From assembly GCA_964036045.1 (NCBI GenBank), contig OZ038381.1:128905708-128969707 (forward strand): 64,000 bases of DNA, in the 5' to 3' direction. The translations under genes were made by a program, and so were the position numbers. How positions within the stretch are numbered: the first letter of the stretch is position 1; each line of letters opens with the position of its first letter. The stretch is from Eutreptiella sp. 'Long Island Sound 2002'. Its lineage: Eukaryota; Euglenozoa; Euglenophyceae; Eutreptiales; Eutreptiaceae. This document shows, piece by piece, positions 55,597 through 64,000 of the stretch. Under the pieces are notes generated by a model. The model was given only the letters and a program-made list of their open reading frames with translations. It was not told where the DNA came from and ran no database searches.

Positions 55597-58500
55597 GGGG
55601 GCGGCTCCGAAGAGGAGGACTTGGTTTTCTGCATCCTCGTGAAAATCGGGGATCAGGTTTTTCGAGCAGTGCTTGATACCGGTGCAACACTTTCCCCAGT
55701 GGCCCGGCGCCTGCTTAAAACTTTCAGGAAGACCAAGACTGTGGCCATAAGAGTAGGGGATGGGCGTACCATCCATTCCTTGGGGGGGGTCGATGTGACC
55801 ATATGTCTGGGCGACGAAACCGTGACCCAACACTGCAGAGTGTTGGACACTGACGCCTTTGACATTGTCATTGGCACTGACTTTCTAAGAAGAAACCCCC
55901 AGGTTAAAATGCTGTCCCTACAGCGTCCTTACTCTTTGCACTGCGACTTTGGCAGTGGGCTATTCTCCGTTCCTTTGGAGCTGTCAGGACGAAAAGAGTC
56001 TGGGCTGCGCTACGCAGCCAAGACGAACTATCGTACTGAAAACTACCAACTGGCCCGTCATGTTCTCGAAAATGGACTGGCGGCCCTTCAGGTAAACCTG
56101 GACGAGATCCAGGTGGAATTGTTTGCGAGCCAACAACAGCACATCATGCAGTTGTACTGCTCGAAACAAATGAACAATGCTTTCCGATTCTTCTGGAAAG
56201 CAATGGGCCTAGCGTATGCTAACCCTCCCTTCTCCCTGCTCGCGAAGGTTCTAACCAAGATCGCTTATGAGGGAGGAAGGGTTGTTATGTGCACCCCTGA
56301 CTGGGGTTGTTCTGGTGAACATGCTTACTGGCGCCGTATGCTTGACCGAATGACCGTGGGAAGAGTGCAACTCCCCGACGGCCCCATCTATGTGCCTGAG
56401 GACTCAGACACAGCTATGCAGGCCCCTGAGTGGGCCAGTTTCCTGTCCATCATCGATGGATCTCTCAATCCTGTACCCCTGTGTGACCTGGACCAGGTGC
56501 TACTAAAAGAGGTCATGGCCGAAAATCGTGGCCTGACCCTTTATGATCTCAAAAATCGATCTCCTGAGCACCTATCTGCCACACTTACAGGGTGTGAGTC
56601 TCCTGATGACTATCTGGAACCTGCAGCTGTAAAAGAGGATGCTGACGACCAACTGTCTGAGATCGCCAGCACTATTCCCTCTGTTGATCCCAGCTGTGTT
56701 GACCTAAAACATAGTGCTTTCCTGGCCCAGCTGTTGCTAGAGGAGGTAGATCTAGAGTCAACCTCTGAACCCGCTTCCTCTGTTGGGAAACCAGTGCTAC
56801 ACATGCAGCCTTTGCACACAGGTGAACCCGTGGCCCGGAGTACTGATGCTCTGGCACGGCCTGCTGCTAATAACATGCCCTTGTCTGAGCATGACACGCA
56901 AGAACTCCGACGGCTGCTGTACCTGAGGGCCGAAGGTATTGAGCGCCAAGAGCGGCTGCAATACATCAGACAGACCTGGAAATACTCCATCTGGTCTGAG
57001 GAGGACGATGAGTCCTATACGCTGCCTGATCCTGAGATACCTCTAGTGTACTCTCTACACTATGGGCAGCAATGTCCCCCTGAGTGGGACGATGGTACTG
57101 TACCTGCCGAAACTGCTGATCGGCATAAAAAGAAAGAACATGGAAAAAGCAACCTCCATGCTGAGGAGGACTTCCTTCAGAAAGTCGAGAGTCTTAACCT
57201 TGACCCCCGCCTGAAGAAACTGCTTATAACCTATGAGGAGGTGTTCGGCGCCTTGCCGCCTCCTCTATCTTGCAAAAAACTGGTCCAGATGGACCTGAAA
57301 TTGAAACCAGAATTTGAAAAGACGCGAGTGAGGCGTCGTCCCTATCCCGCTCCACAGGAACAGGTTGAAGAAATCGAGCGCCAGATCCAAGAATGCATTG
57401 ATGCTGGCCTCGTTGAAGAGTACAAACATGGGGACTATCCCCATCACTGCAGCCCCTGTTTCCTTGTTGCTAAACCAGGGTCGACTGCTCTACGTCTTGT
57501 TGTAGACTATGGTGAGCTCAACAAGAAAACCCAGAACCACTCAGGGAGTATTCCTAACATGGAAAACACCCTGGAGCGTATTGCCAAATGCAGGTATAAG
57601 ACCAAAATGGACAAACGCTCTGGTTTCTGGCAGGTTGACCTAACCGCCGCAGCTCAGGAGCTGCTTGCCTTTATAACCCCTAAGGGTCGTGTCTTCAAGT
57701 GGAAGGTTATGCCTTTCGGGGTGGCTAACGCCCCAGCGCTCTTCCTGGAGCTTATGAACAAAATTTTGTACATACTGAGGCGCAGGCCTCTAGTACAAGA
57801 GTTGATTTCTCGGGGTGCAGAAATGGATGCTCACATCGACGACGTGAGTTTGGGTACTAATACCAAAGAGGACCATGTCCTTCTCCTCCGTGAATTCTTC
57901 ACTGTCTGTCAAGAAAACCATCTCCGAATCAAACTCGAAAAATGCGAGTTTATGAAAGAGGAGATGGAGTATTTGGGTTTCGATGTGGGGTATGGCTGGT
58001 GGAAACCAGCCGCGTCTAAGATGCAGCCCCTACAGGACATGCAGATTCGCGATGACCCTAAGAAGGGTCTACAGGGCGTGAGGAGTTTTGTGGGCGCCTG
58101 TAATTTCTATCGGCGTCACATCCACAATTTTACTTACTCCTCTGCACCCCTCACTGACCTAATCAAGAAAACTACTCCCTGGAGGTGGACCTCCAGAGAG
58201 GAAGAGTGTTTCCAGGAGTTGAAGAAGAAGATTGCCTCCTCCAACTGCCTGGGAGTTCCCCGCCCTGAGGGCGAGATAGTCCTGATCACTGATGCCAGTG
58301 ATGTAGGGGGGGGAGGTACGATCTACCAATGGCAGGAGCTTAACCCCGCTGAGCTAACCCACTGCCATTATCGTACTACTGGACTGAACCGTGATGGTTC
58401 GTTGAAACATGACTATCCTACCAGTGAGTGGCGACTGGTGCCACTGGGACACTGGAATTGGAAGTGGAACCAAGCGCGTTCCAACTACAGCACCTATGAC

Positions 58501-60399
58501 CAGGAACTCCTGGCCGGTATGTTGGTGCTATCTTCACAATCCCGACTCCTGGGGTCTAACCATATTGTCTGGCTGTGTGACCAGGAGCCTGTGAAGTCTT
58601 TTCAGAAGGGCCCACCACCAGAAAAAGCGAAGCTAAAACGGTGGTGGACTTACCTGAGCCAGTTCAGGCTGACAGTGCATCATATCCCCGGGATTAAGAA
58701 TGAACTGTCTGACTATATATCGCGCAACAACTTCGATGCGCTTATTGGTGAGAGCTCTGAGGCACTCGCCAAAGAGGCTTTCCAGCGTATGGATGTCCAG
58801 CTTGACCTGTCCATGCGCACTGCTGGAATCCTGGAGGGTTGGAGTCTAACCGACTATCAGTCAGAGTATGAAGAAATTCTCCAAACCCTCAACACTGGTC
58901 TCGAACCCCGTGTCATTGACGGGCACCAGTGGTATAAAAACAATCAGTACCTCTTCTACGAGGACCGAATTGTGGTGCCTGAGGCACGACTGGATGGGTG
59001 CCTACAGTGGTCCCATCTCAGTTCTGGTCACACTGGCGCTAATCGCTCAGTGGACTTCTTCCGTGAGTGTTTCTACTCTAGTCTAACCCTGACTGAACTG
59101 AGGTCGCGTATGCAGACCATTGTGGATGCTTGTGGCTGTCATGCCAGCAAGCAAAGTGACAGTAGGGATAGGGGTCTGATCTCCAGCTTACCCATACCCT
59201 ATTGTGCTAACTCTCTTCTCTACGTGGATTACATCCACGGCTTACCACGCTTTGGCGGCTATGATAGTTGCCTCGTGGTCACCTGTGGTCTATCTCGCTT
59301 CACCCGTGTGTTCCCTTGCAATAAGAAAATCACAGGTGAGCAGACTGTAAAAATGTTGGTCGAACAATGGTTCGAACCCTATGGAGCACCTAAACAGGTG
59401 CACTCTGATGAAGATGTACGCATCCGCAGTGACACTGGGTGGTACAAACGAGTGCTAAATGCCCTCAACGTGGAGGTAACCACAGGTGTGCCCTACACTC
59501 ACACGTCTAACCCTCTCTGTGAGAGACAGAACCGTGTGGTGGAGCAAAACTTAAGAATCCTGATGAAACAGGAGCGCACCAAGGACTGGGTACGCCTAGT
59601 GCCCTGGGCAGTTCTGTCCATGAACTCACAGCGGAGCTCTTCTACGGGTTTCACCCCCCACGAACTGTTCCATGGAGGACGACCTGCTTGGTTCTTCCAA
59701 ACCCCCTTTCCTGAGGACTTCAAGAGCCCTGTGGGAGATTGGCTAGAACACAAGCAGTCTCTGGCTAACCAGGCTGGTACTAACCTGAGGCACATTCGTG
59801 ACCGTGAACAGAGCCGACGGAACCGCCTACGGCGACCTGCCAGCTTCAAGGTTGGTGACCTTGTTTTGGTACACCATTCACGCCTACCCTCCTGGCCACG
59901 TAACTGCCTACAGGACCCTTACTTTGGACCCTATCGTATCATCAGGATAGATGGATCCAGGATCCATGTCAGGTGCAGTCCACGTCTAGGTGGTGAACTG
60001 CTATGTGCTCCTAAGCAGTTGAGGCACTATCACTCCCCTGACGACTTGTCTTGGGATGAGTGGCGCCTCAGCGACAGTGAGATTGAACGTATAGACCTAA
60101 AGAACGCTGCCAGTCCAGAGGAGGCAGACGAACTCGAAGAGATGACTGCCGATGAGATGGCAGTCGATGGTTACTACGTGGTTGCAGGTATTGCTCGCCA
60201 CGAGTATAAACAGGGCTGGAAATTCCTTACCCTGTGGGATGGCTATGGGTTGTCCGAGGCGACCTGGGAACCTATGTCAGCCTTCATACAACCAGATGGG
60301 AGTATCAACCCCATCTTCCGCACTTACCTCGTTGAGAACAACGAGGGGCAGCTCCTAACCCGTGCTGAGACTATGTCCCAGCGTAAGAAGCGAAACTAA
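55597..60399 (+). CDS. pol: Pol polyprotein of element B: PR, Dam-like, RT, RNase H, integrase, chromodomain
   Basis: 1,600 codons without a stop; no ATG start, so it is probably made by readthrough. Positions counted from 55,621: protease VLDTGATLSPV at ~19; Dam-methylase-like block VELFAS (165), YANPPFSLL (~200), MCTPDW (~225). A long acidic linker leads to RT: RLVVDYGELNKK (~625), MPFGVANAPALF, and AHIDDVSLG (~738), where His replaces the usual Tyr of YxDD. RNase H: LITDASDVGGG (~888) and STYDQELLAG. Integrase: a zinc region with CGCH (~1,170), then D (LLYVDYIHG), D (VHSDEDVRI) and E (CERQNRVVEQ) near 1,202, 1,261 and 1,300. C-terminal chromodomain ~1,517-1,575 (YKQGWKFLTLWDGYGLSEAT, WEPMSAF), which would steer integration to chromatin. 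Confidence 0.95.
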   Translation, partial: GGGSEEEDLVFCILVKIGDQVFRAVLDTGATLSPVARRLLKTFRKTKTVAIRVGDGRTIHSLGGVDVTICLGDETVTQHCRVLDTDAFDIVIGTDFLRRNPQVKMLSLQRPYSLHCDFGSGLFSVPLELSGRKESGLRYAAKTNYRTENYQLARHVLENGLAALQVNLDEIQVELFASQQQHIMQLYCSKQMNNAFRFFWKAMGLAYANPPFSLLAKVLTKIAYEGGRVVMCTPDWGCSGEHAYWRRMLDRMTVGRVQLPDGPIYVPEDSDTAMQAPEWASFLSIIDGSLNPVPLCDLDQVLLKEVMAENRGLTLYDLKNRSPEHLSATLTGCESPDDYLEPAAVKEDADDQLSEIASTIPSVDPSCVDLKHSAFLAQLLLEEVDLESTSEPASSVGKPVLHMQPLHTGEPVARSTDALARPAANNMPLSEHDTQELRRLLYLRAEGIERQERLQYIRQTWKYSIWSEEDDESYTLPDPEIPLVYSLHYGQQCPPEWDDGTVPAETADRHKKKEHGKSNLHAEEDFLQKVESLNLDPRLKKLLITYEEVFGALPPPLSCKKLVQMDLKLKPEFEKTRVRRRPYPAPQEQVEEIERQIQECIDAGLVEEYKHGDYPHHCSPCFLVAKPGSTALRLVVDYGELNKKTQNHSGSIPNMENTLERIAKCRYKTKMDKRSGFWQVDLTAAAQELLAFITPKGRVFKWKVMPFGVANAPALFLELMNKILYILRRRPLVQELISRGAEMDAHIDDVSLGTNTKEDHVLLLREFFTVCQENHLRIKLEKCEFMKEEMEYLGFDVGYGWWKPAASKMQPLQDMQIRDDPKKGLQGVRSFVGACNFYRRHIHNFTYSSAPLTDLIKKTTPWRWTSREEECFQELKKKIASSNCLGVPRPEGEIVLITDASDVGGGGTIYQWQELNPAELTHCHYRTTGLNRDGSLKHDYPTSEWRLVPLGHWNWKWNQARSNYSTYDQELLAGMLVLSSQSRLLGSNHIVWLCDQEPVKSFQKGPPPEKAKLKRWWTYLSQFRLTVHHIPGIKNELSDYISRNNFDALIGESSEALAKEAFQRMDVQLDLSMRTAGILEGWSLTDYQSEYEEILQTLNTGLEPRVIDGHQWYKNNQYLFYEDRIVVPEARLDGCLQWSHLSSGHTGANRSVDFFRECFYSSLTLTELRSRMQTIVDACGCHASKQSDSRDRGLISSLPIPYCANSLLYVDYIHGLPRFGGYDSCLVVTCGLSRFTRVFPCNKKITGEQTVKMLVEQWFEPYGAPKQVHSDEDVRIRSDTGWYKRVLNALNVEVTTGVPYTHTSNPLCERQNRVVEQNLRILMKQERTKDWVRLVPWAVLSMNSQRSSSTGFTPHELFHGGRPAWFFQTPFPEDFKSPVGDWLEHKQSLANQAGTNLRHIRDREQSRRNRLRRPASFKVGDLVLVHHSRLPSWPRNCLQDPYFGPYRIIRIDGSRIHVRCSPRLGGELLCAPKQLRHYHSPDDLSWDEWRLSDSEIERIDLKNAASPEEADELEEMTADEMAVDGYYVVAGIARHEYKQGWKFLTLWDGYGLSEATWEPMSAFIQPDGSINPIFRTYLVENNEGQLLTRAETMSQRKKRN

Positions 60400-62992
60400 T
60401 TACCCTGTGTCAGTCTACTGACCCTGTCTGTGCCCTGCAGACCCATGCCTATGGTTTCCAGCGTGAGCCAGGTGGCCGCTTATCAAGATTGCAGCCGGCC
60501 AGCGAGTGTTTGCCTTGTTGACCATGTGTTGCATGGGTACTGCCCTGATGTAATGACCTTGGTGAGCCAACGAAGAACGGTGGCTTTCTACACCAGGGGG
60601 GAATGACAAGCAAGGTGTTATGAGGCAAGGTGTGTCTTCCCTCCTTGGGGCCAAGCGAGCCCACAGTTAGGACCCCTGACTGGTCCAGACCCATGGGGTT
60701 CTACCCTTCCTTACAGGGTTTACCTTACCCTTACCTGCCATAACGTATGTGTGAGTGTGCTAGTCCTAAGGTCCTGAGAGCAAGCCGCAGAAGTGGTGTT
60801 CTAATTATACCCAAGTCTGCGCCCTTGCTAAACCTGGAGGGTTGGCTTATTGATGCCACGGGGTACGCCCCGGGTCTCCCCTCCCCTATGCGCCCAATTT
60901 CTGTGCTGGCGCAAAACCTTGGGGGAATACCCAGAGTGTTAGTCCAGGTATTGTTTTCCCTACCTATCTGTCTACTACAGGGAGGGGTGGCCAAAAGCTA
61001 TGAAGGCATGCAAAACGCCTGTTTGCTATGTGGCCAAAAACACTAACCTAACCACTGTCACAGCCCACCAGCCCAGCTAAAATTGCAGGAAAAGGGTGGA
61101 ACAGTGACACGCCCCCTACAGGTCCTACACACTCTACAGTGGCACCATCCTGGTGGGCGAGCACTGGGCAACTGGCTCTAGCCCCCACTCAGGACTACCA
61201 CTCCTACACGCACACTCTACTTGGCGTTGCGGAGGTGAAGTTCTCATGGGTCCTAACGACCCTCCTGTGAAAAGGACGAGAGAACACAGCGCTCCTAAGC
61301 AGCTGTGGCCTAACAGGGGACGCCACAACGCGTTTCCCCTGCTAGGGCTTGGAGGGAGGGGGTGCTCTCGTTGCGTGCACAGCGCAGATGTCGTTGAAGT
61401 CGAACTGTCCTCGCCACTCCTGGCACAGTGATTTGATTTGTGATCAGCGCCCCTGTTTTGCTGGGGGAGAAAAATGGTAGCCGCCGAAGGCAGCTGCTGC
61501 GTGCACCAATCACCCTAACCTCTCCCACCTGTACAAAAGAGGCAGATGAAGGGGCGTTTGCGACTGTGGAACCAAGCCACACTCCAGGTATTATACCCTT
61601 CTCAGTGTGACCTATAATAAGCTGTTCGCAAACACGCTGCAGATGCAGCTACCCCTGTCAAGCAAGCAAGCTTTAAGAAACTCCTCGGGTTCTCTTAAAG
61701 AACGGTCCGAGGAGCCTCTGGGTAACCTAAACAAGGTTTACCGTGCGCAATTCGCGTGGCCTACCCTTTAATGCATCATGTGCACGCAGGGAAGGGAGGC
61801 GTAACCACAGACTCAACCAGGAGGTGAGCTCCTCCTGGGCTAACCTACCTTACTCACCATGCATCGTGCGAATGCCGCATTGAAACGAACACAAAACAAT
61901 CCTAAGCGTTTTAAGCAACTCAACTTGAACGCTACGGCCGCACACGTACAAACGCTTACCTGTGAAGAAGGAAACAAGGGTGGATTAGGGATACAGGTGA
62001 AGCGATACAGCGTGTGGATGCCTAGATTAGGCACATGCATCACGAGCACAGCGCATATTCTAACCCTACGTGCGCGCTGCGCGCTCCATCCGCATCACAT
62101 ACCTTTCATTCCTGCTTTCGCCTGTGCAGAGCACGAGAGATGAACACCCGACCCCCCAACGAGCCCAGCGTTGACAACCCTAACGTTTTGAGGAACAACC
62201 AACACGAACGCAATGCGTGAGTGTGAAGTGACACAGACATACCTGAGAGACGGGTTGTTGAACTGCTCTGTGGTGTGGGCTGATTTTGAATTCTTTACTC
62301 TGAAGTTTATAAAAATTTTGATGCAACCGTGCAAAAACTTTCTCCTAAACTTTAAAAACTACGGCTCATACCTTCTTTTCCAAAAGCCGTTTTCGCTTGC
62401 GCAACCCTTTTCTTGGCGTCCGCTTCGTTTGCGCTTGTCTGCGACTTTAAGTTATGTGTAAAAATGACGATTTCCCGCGTGGTTTCGTCGATTTTCAACG
62501 ATTTCACTTGCTAAATCGCAACCCCTTCCGCAAAACCGCAGGAATCACTCCCTGCTGGTTCCACTTTCTATTTTTTTCAGCCCCTGGGGGTTTGTGTCCT
62601 CCATTGGGAGTATTGCTCCGCCCTGGCCCTTGGTCAGGACGTTTACTAAAACGTTGTTTATACGGCGATAACCGTCCGCATTAGAGCGTTCGACTGTACC
62701 CTAGTGGACAGACACATGTGCTCTGGACAGGGAGTCCTGGGTTCAATTCCCCCTGCCCCCACACTTTTTTTTTCCAAAAGTTTTCGCCTCACGCCGGCGA
62801 CTTTTGAGGAATGCCCCTTCGAAGGGACATCATTCACGGTACATTACACTGTTTTTCAAGGGTCCCTACAGTGTGATAGGCTTCTATGAAGTGAGGAGAA
62901 TGTTTCTGGTAAGTTTAATGCATTTTTTGAGGTAATTTTGGGAATATTTGAGCCTTTTTCCTTGGTCCTACTAGCTTAGCTAACTAGTACTC
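60400..62992. other. Long non-coding 3' region of element B
   Basis: 2.6 kb between the pol stop and the polypurine tract. No frame exceeds ~100 codons and no domain is seen. GAACCC- and TCCTGGGTTCAATTCC-type strings near 62,725-62,755 resemble a tRNA B box, but no tRNA fold is possible. Confidence 0.75.
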
Positions 62993-63000
62993 CAGGGGGG
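62993..63000 (+). other. Polypurine tract of element B
   Basis: AGGGGGG immediately before the AGTAAG start of the 3' LTR. Confidence 0.8.
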
Positions 63001-63725
63001 AGTAAGAAAAAGTCACTGCCATGTCTTTCTTGGAGGGCTTGATCCAGGCTAAGCCCCCCTTAAAACCCTTTGTTGATGCTGAGACAAACTTAAGTGTTTT
63101 TATCTCTCTTTTGTTGCCTAAAGTACACTTTCTCAAAGTAACTAGGGTTGTGACCCTAGCCCCCCCATGAAGTTCACCCCTACCACTCAACTGAGCGGAG
63201 GTACCTTCCTTCATGGAGGTCATACCAAAAAAAATCAGGCATTCCATGCTTGTGGGCCTTGGAGTCGAAGCCTAAGTGGTCTCCCACCCCAAGACCCCTA
63301 TACTCAATTGATTCTACCACTTATTGTGGTCCTACTTTGTAACTGTTTCTGAATTCAGTTGCTTGGCCAAGTCATTTTCTGTGTGGTCCTGACATCTTTG
63401 CCCCTCAGTCCTAACCAGCACCATTTCACCCAAAAGAGTGCACATGAAGTGCCTATTGCAACCTCTGAGGCTAGAGTCTGACCAATTTTCATATAAAACC
63501 TTTTGCTTTACCCATTTGTGATTGAATCTATGTTCATATACCTGCTTTGTCTATCTGCAGCCCTTCTGTGTTACACTGGATTCCAAAACCAATCATTGAT
63601 TTCATTGATTCGATCCATTTTCAGTCCTTGCTCTACTTGCTGCTTTGGTTTGGGGTTTTCAACTACAAAACCAACTTGCAGGAATACATCAAAAGACCTA
63701 GGGCATAATTCAAGGACATCTTTCT
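63001..63725 (+). repeat. Element B 3' LTR
   Basis: Same 725-bp length as the 5' LTR, with about ten substitutions, several clustered at 63,230-63,270. Confidence 0.93.
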
Positions 63726-63730
63726 GGTCC

Positions 63731-64000
63731 TGTCCGGGACTGTGCCGATCCCTTTGTGGATGACATCATCATCGGGTCCGGCACGGAGAACATGTCCGAG
63801 GACGAGCTCATCGAAGCGCATGAGAAGGATCTGCGCCGAGTGCTCAGCGAGCTGGACAAGCATAACATGGTGTGCAAGCCCACAAAAGCCTCACTCTTCG
63901 TGAAGGAAGTGGAGTTCGCGGGTCACGTGGTTGGTCACGGGCAACGCCGTCCCATGCCTGGGAAGCTGGCGTCCCTGCACCACTGGGAGAAGCCCCAGAC
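63731..64000 (+). pseudogene. pol: pol of element A, second part: RT catalytic box
   Basis: Continues the RT interrupted at 52,617. It opens with VRDCADPFVDDIIIGSG, the FVDD version of the YxDD catalytic box. The thumb-side segment follows (HNMVCKPTKASLFVKEVEFA, then GHVVGHGQRRPMPGKLASL), typical of Ty3/gypsy RT. The frame is open to the right edge. RNase H, integrase and the 3' LTR of A, and then the remainder of B', are expected beyond it. Confidence 0.93.

Larger units (their letters stand above)
52618..63725 (+). mobile_element. Element B: nearly intact chromodomain Ty3/gypsy retrotransposon
   Basis: 11.1 kb in all: 725-bp LTRs (52,618-53,342 and 63,001-63,725, ~98-99% identical), PBS, gag, pol, a long 3' region and a G-run polypurine tract. 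LTR ends are AGTAAGA...TCTTTCT, an imperfect inverted repeat with AG...CT instead of TG...CA. Target duplication of 5 bp with one mismatch. The only visible coding fault is a one-base frame offset between the body of gag and its tail. Inserted in the RT gene of element A. Confidence 0.95.
44833..64000 (+). mobile_element. Element A copy 2: Ty3/gypsy, interrupted by B, runs off the window
   Basis: Starts with TGAAGCCGGTTCGG at 44,833 inside the gag of B' (flank GGAGG). A leader of 2.3 kb that includes the 5' LTR precedes gag at 47,108. Gag, protease and the first half of RT run to 52,617. Element B fills 52,618-63,725. RT resumes at 63,731 and continues past the edge. Three nonsense codons and two frame shifts show that A was already decaying. 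Confidence 0.9.

Noticed and set aside
62650-62765. A tRNA gene near the end of element B
   Set aside because: GGTTCAATTCC resembles a B box, but no matching acceptor stem or cloverleaf could be drawn.
1-64000. A CRISPR array, phage, bacterial operon or antiphage system
   Set aside because: No regular spacer array and no bacterial gene organisation; introns and chromodomain retroelements show a eukaryotic genome.

Overview
The window is nuclear DNA of a eukaryote, probably a unicellular alga or other protist. The signs are GT-AG introns with matching phases, LTR retrotransposons of the chromodomain Ty3/gypsy type, decayed DNA transposons of the pogo/Tigger, Harbinger and (by its ends) piggyBac types, and very low gene density. 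I cannot name the species from sequence alone. There is no CRISPR array, rRNA gene, convincing tRNA gene or bacterial operon.

Layout. 1-5.6 kb is strongly skewed low-complexity DNA. An open G-rich reading frame enters from the left edge. A C/A-rich, T-poor arm follows and flips near 3.65 kb into an arm of about 1.7 kb with almost no A, so all six frames are open there. 5.6-9.1 kb holds a coiled-coil, proline-rich gag-like frame on the minus strand and unassigned DNA. 9.2-11.7 kb is a truncated minus-strand copy of an LTR element called A here. 13-14.5 kb has a 58-60 bp minisatellite bracketed by direct repeats. 15.3-17.3 kb (pogo/Tigger-like) and 21.0-21.7 kb (Harbinger-like) hold transposase relics. 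A PHD-like zinc-finger exon lies at 20.3 kb between direct repeats. From about 25 to 30.56 kb the minus strand carries exon-like segments. The last 2 kb of this stretch forms a four-exon gene model of 499 codons with matching intron phases; I do not recognise its family.

The right half is almost entirely mobile DNA. At 31.75-34.21 kb lies a complete non-autonomous LTR element, D: two 760-bp LTRs, a CTAG target duplication, a polypurine tract and one 179-codon ORF. At 35.5 kb is a broken pogo-like transposase. A Ty3/gypsy element, B', has jumped into its 3' end. The 5' LTR of B' is split by a 5.46-kb element, C, with piggyBac-like ends (CCCTAG, TTAA), and the gag of B' is split by element A copy 2. 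The reverse transcriptase of A is in turn split by a nearly intact element B (52,618-63,725). B has 725-bp LTRs, a primer-binding site matching initiator tRNA-Met, gag, and a 1,600-codon pol: protease, a Dam-methylase-like domain, RT, RNase H, integrase, chromodomain. The RT of A resumes at 63,731 and runs off the window.

How they work together: B is the only element that looks close to functional. D has no enzymes and shares its LTR tip (TGAAGCCGGT) with A, so A-type machinery may have moved it. C carries a spliced, lysine/glutamate-rich gene broken by three stops instead of a recognisable transposase. The most notable observations are the Dam-like domain between protease and RT, the amber codon before both pol regions, the AG...CT LTR ends of B, the conserved three-way-junction fold in the D LTR, the cargo-bearing C element, and the strand-composition switch at 3.65 kb.
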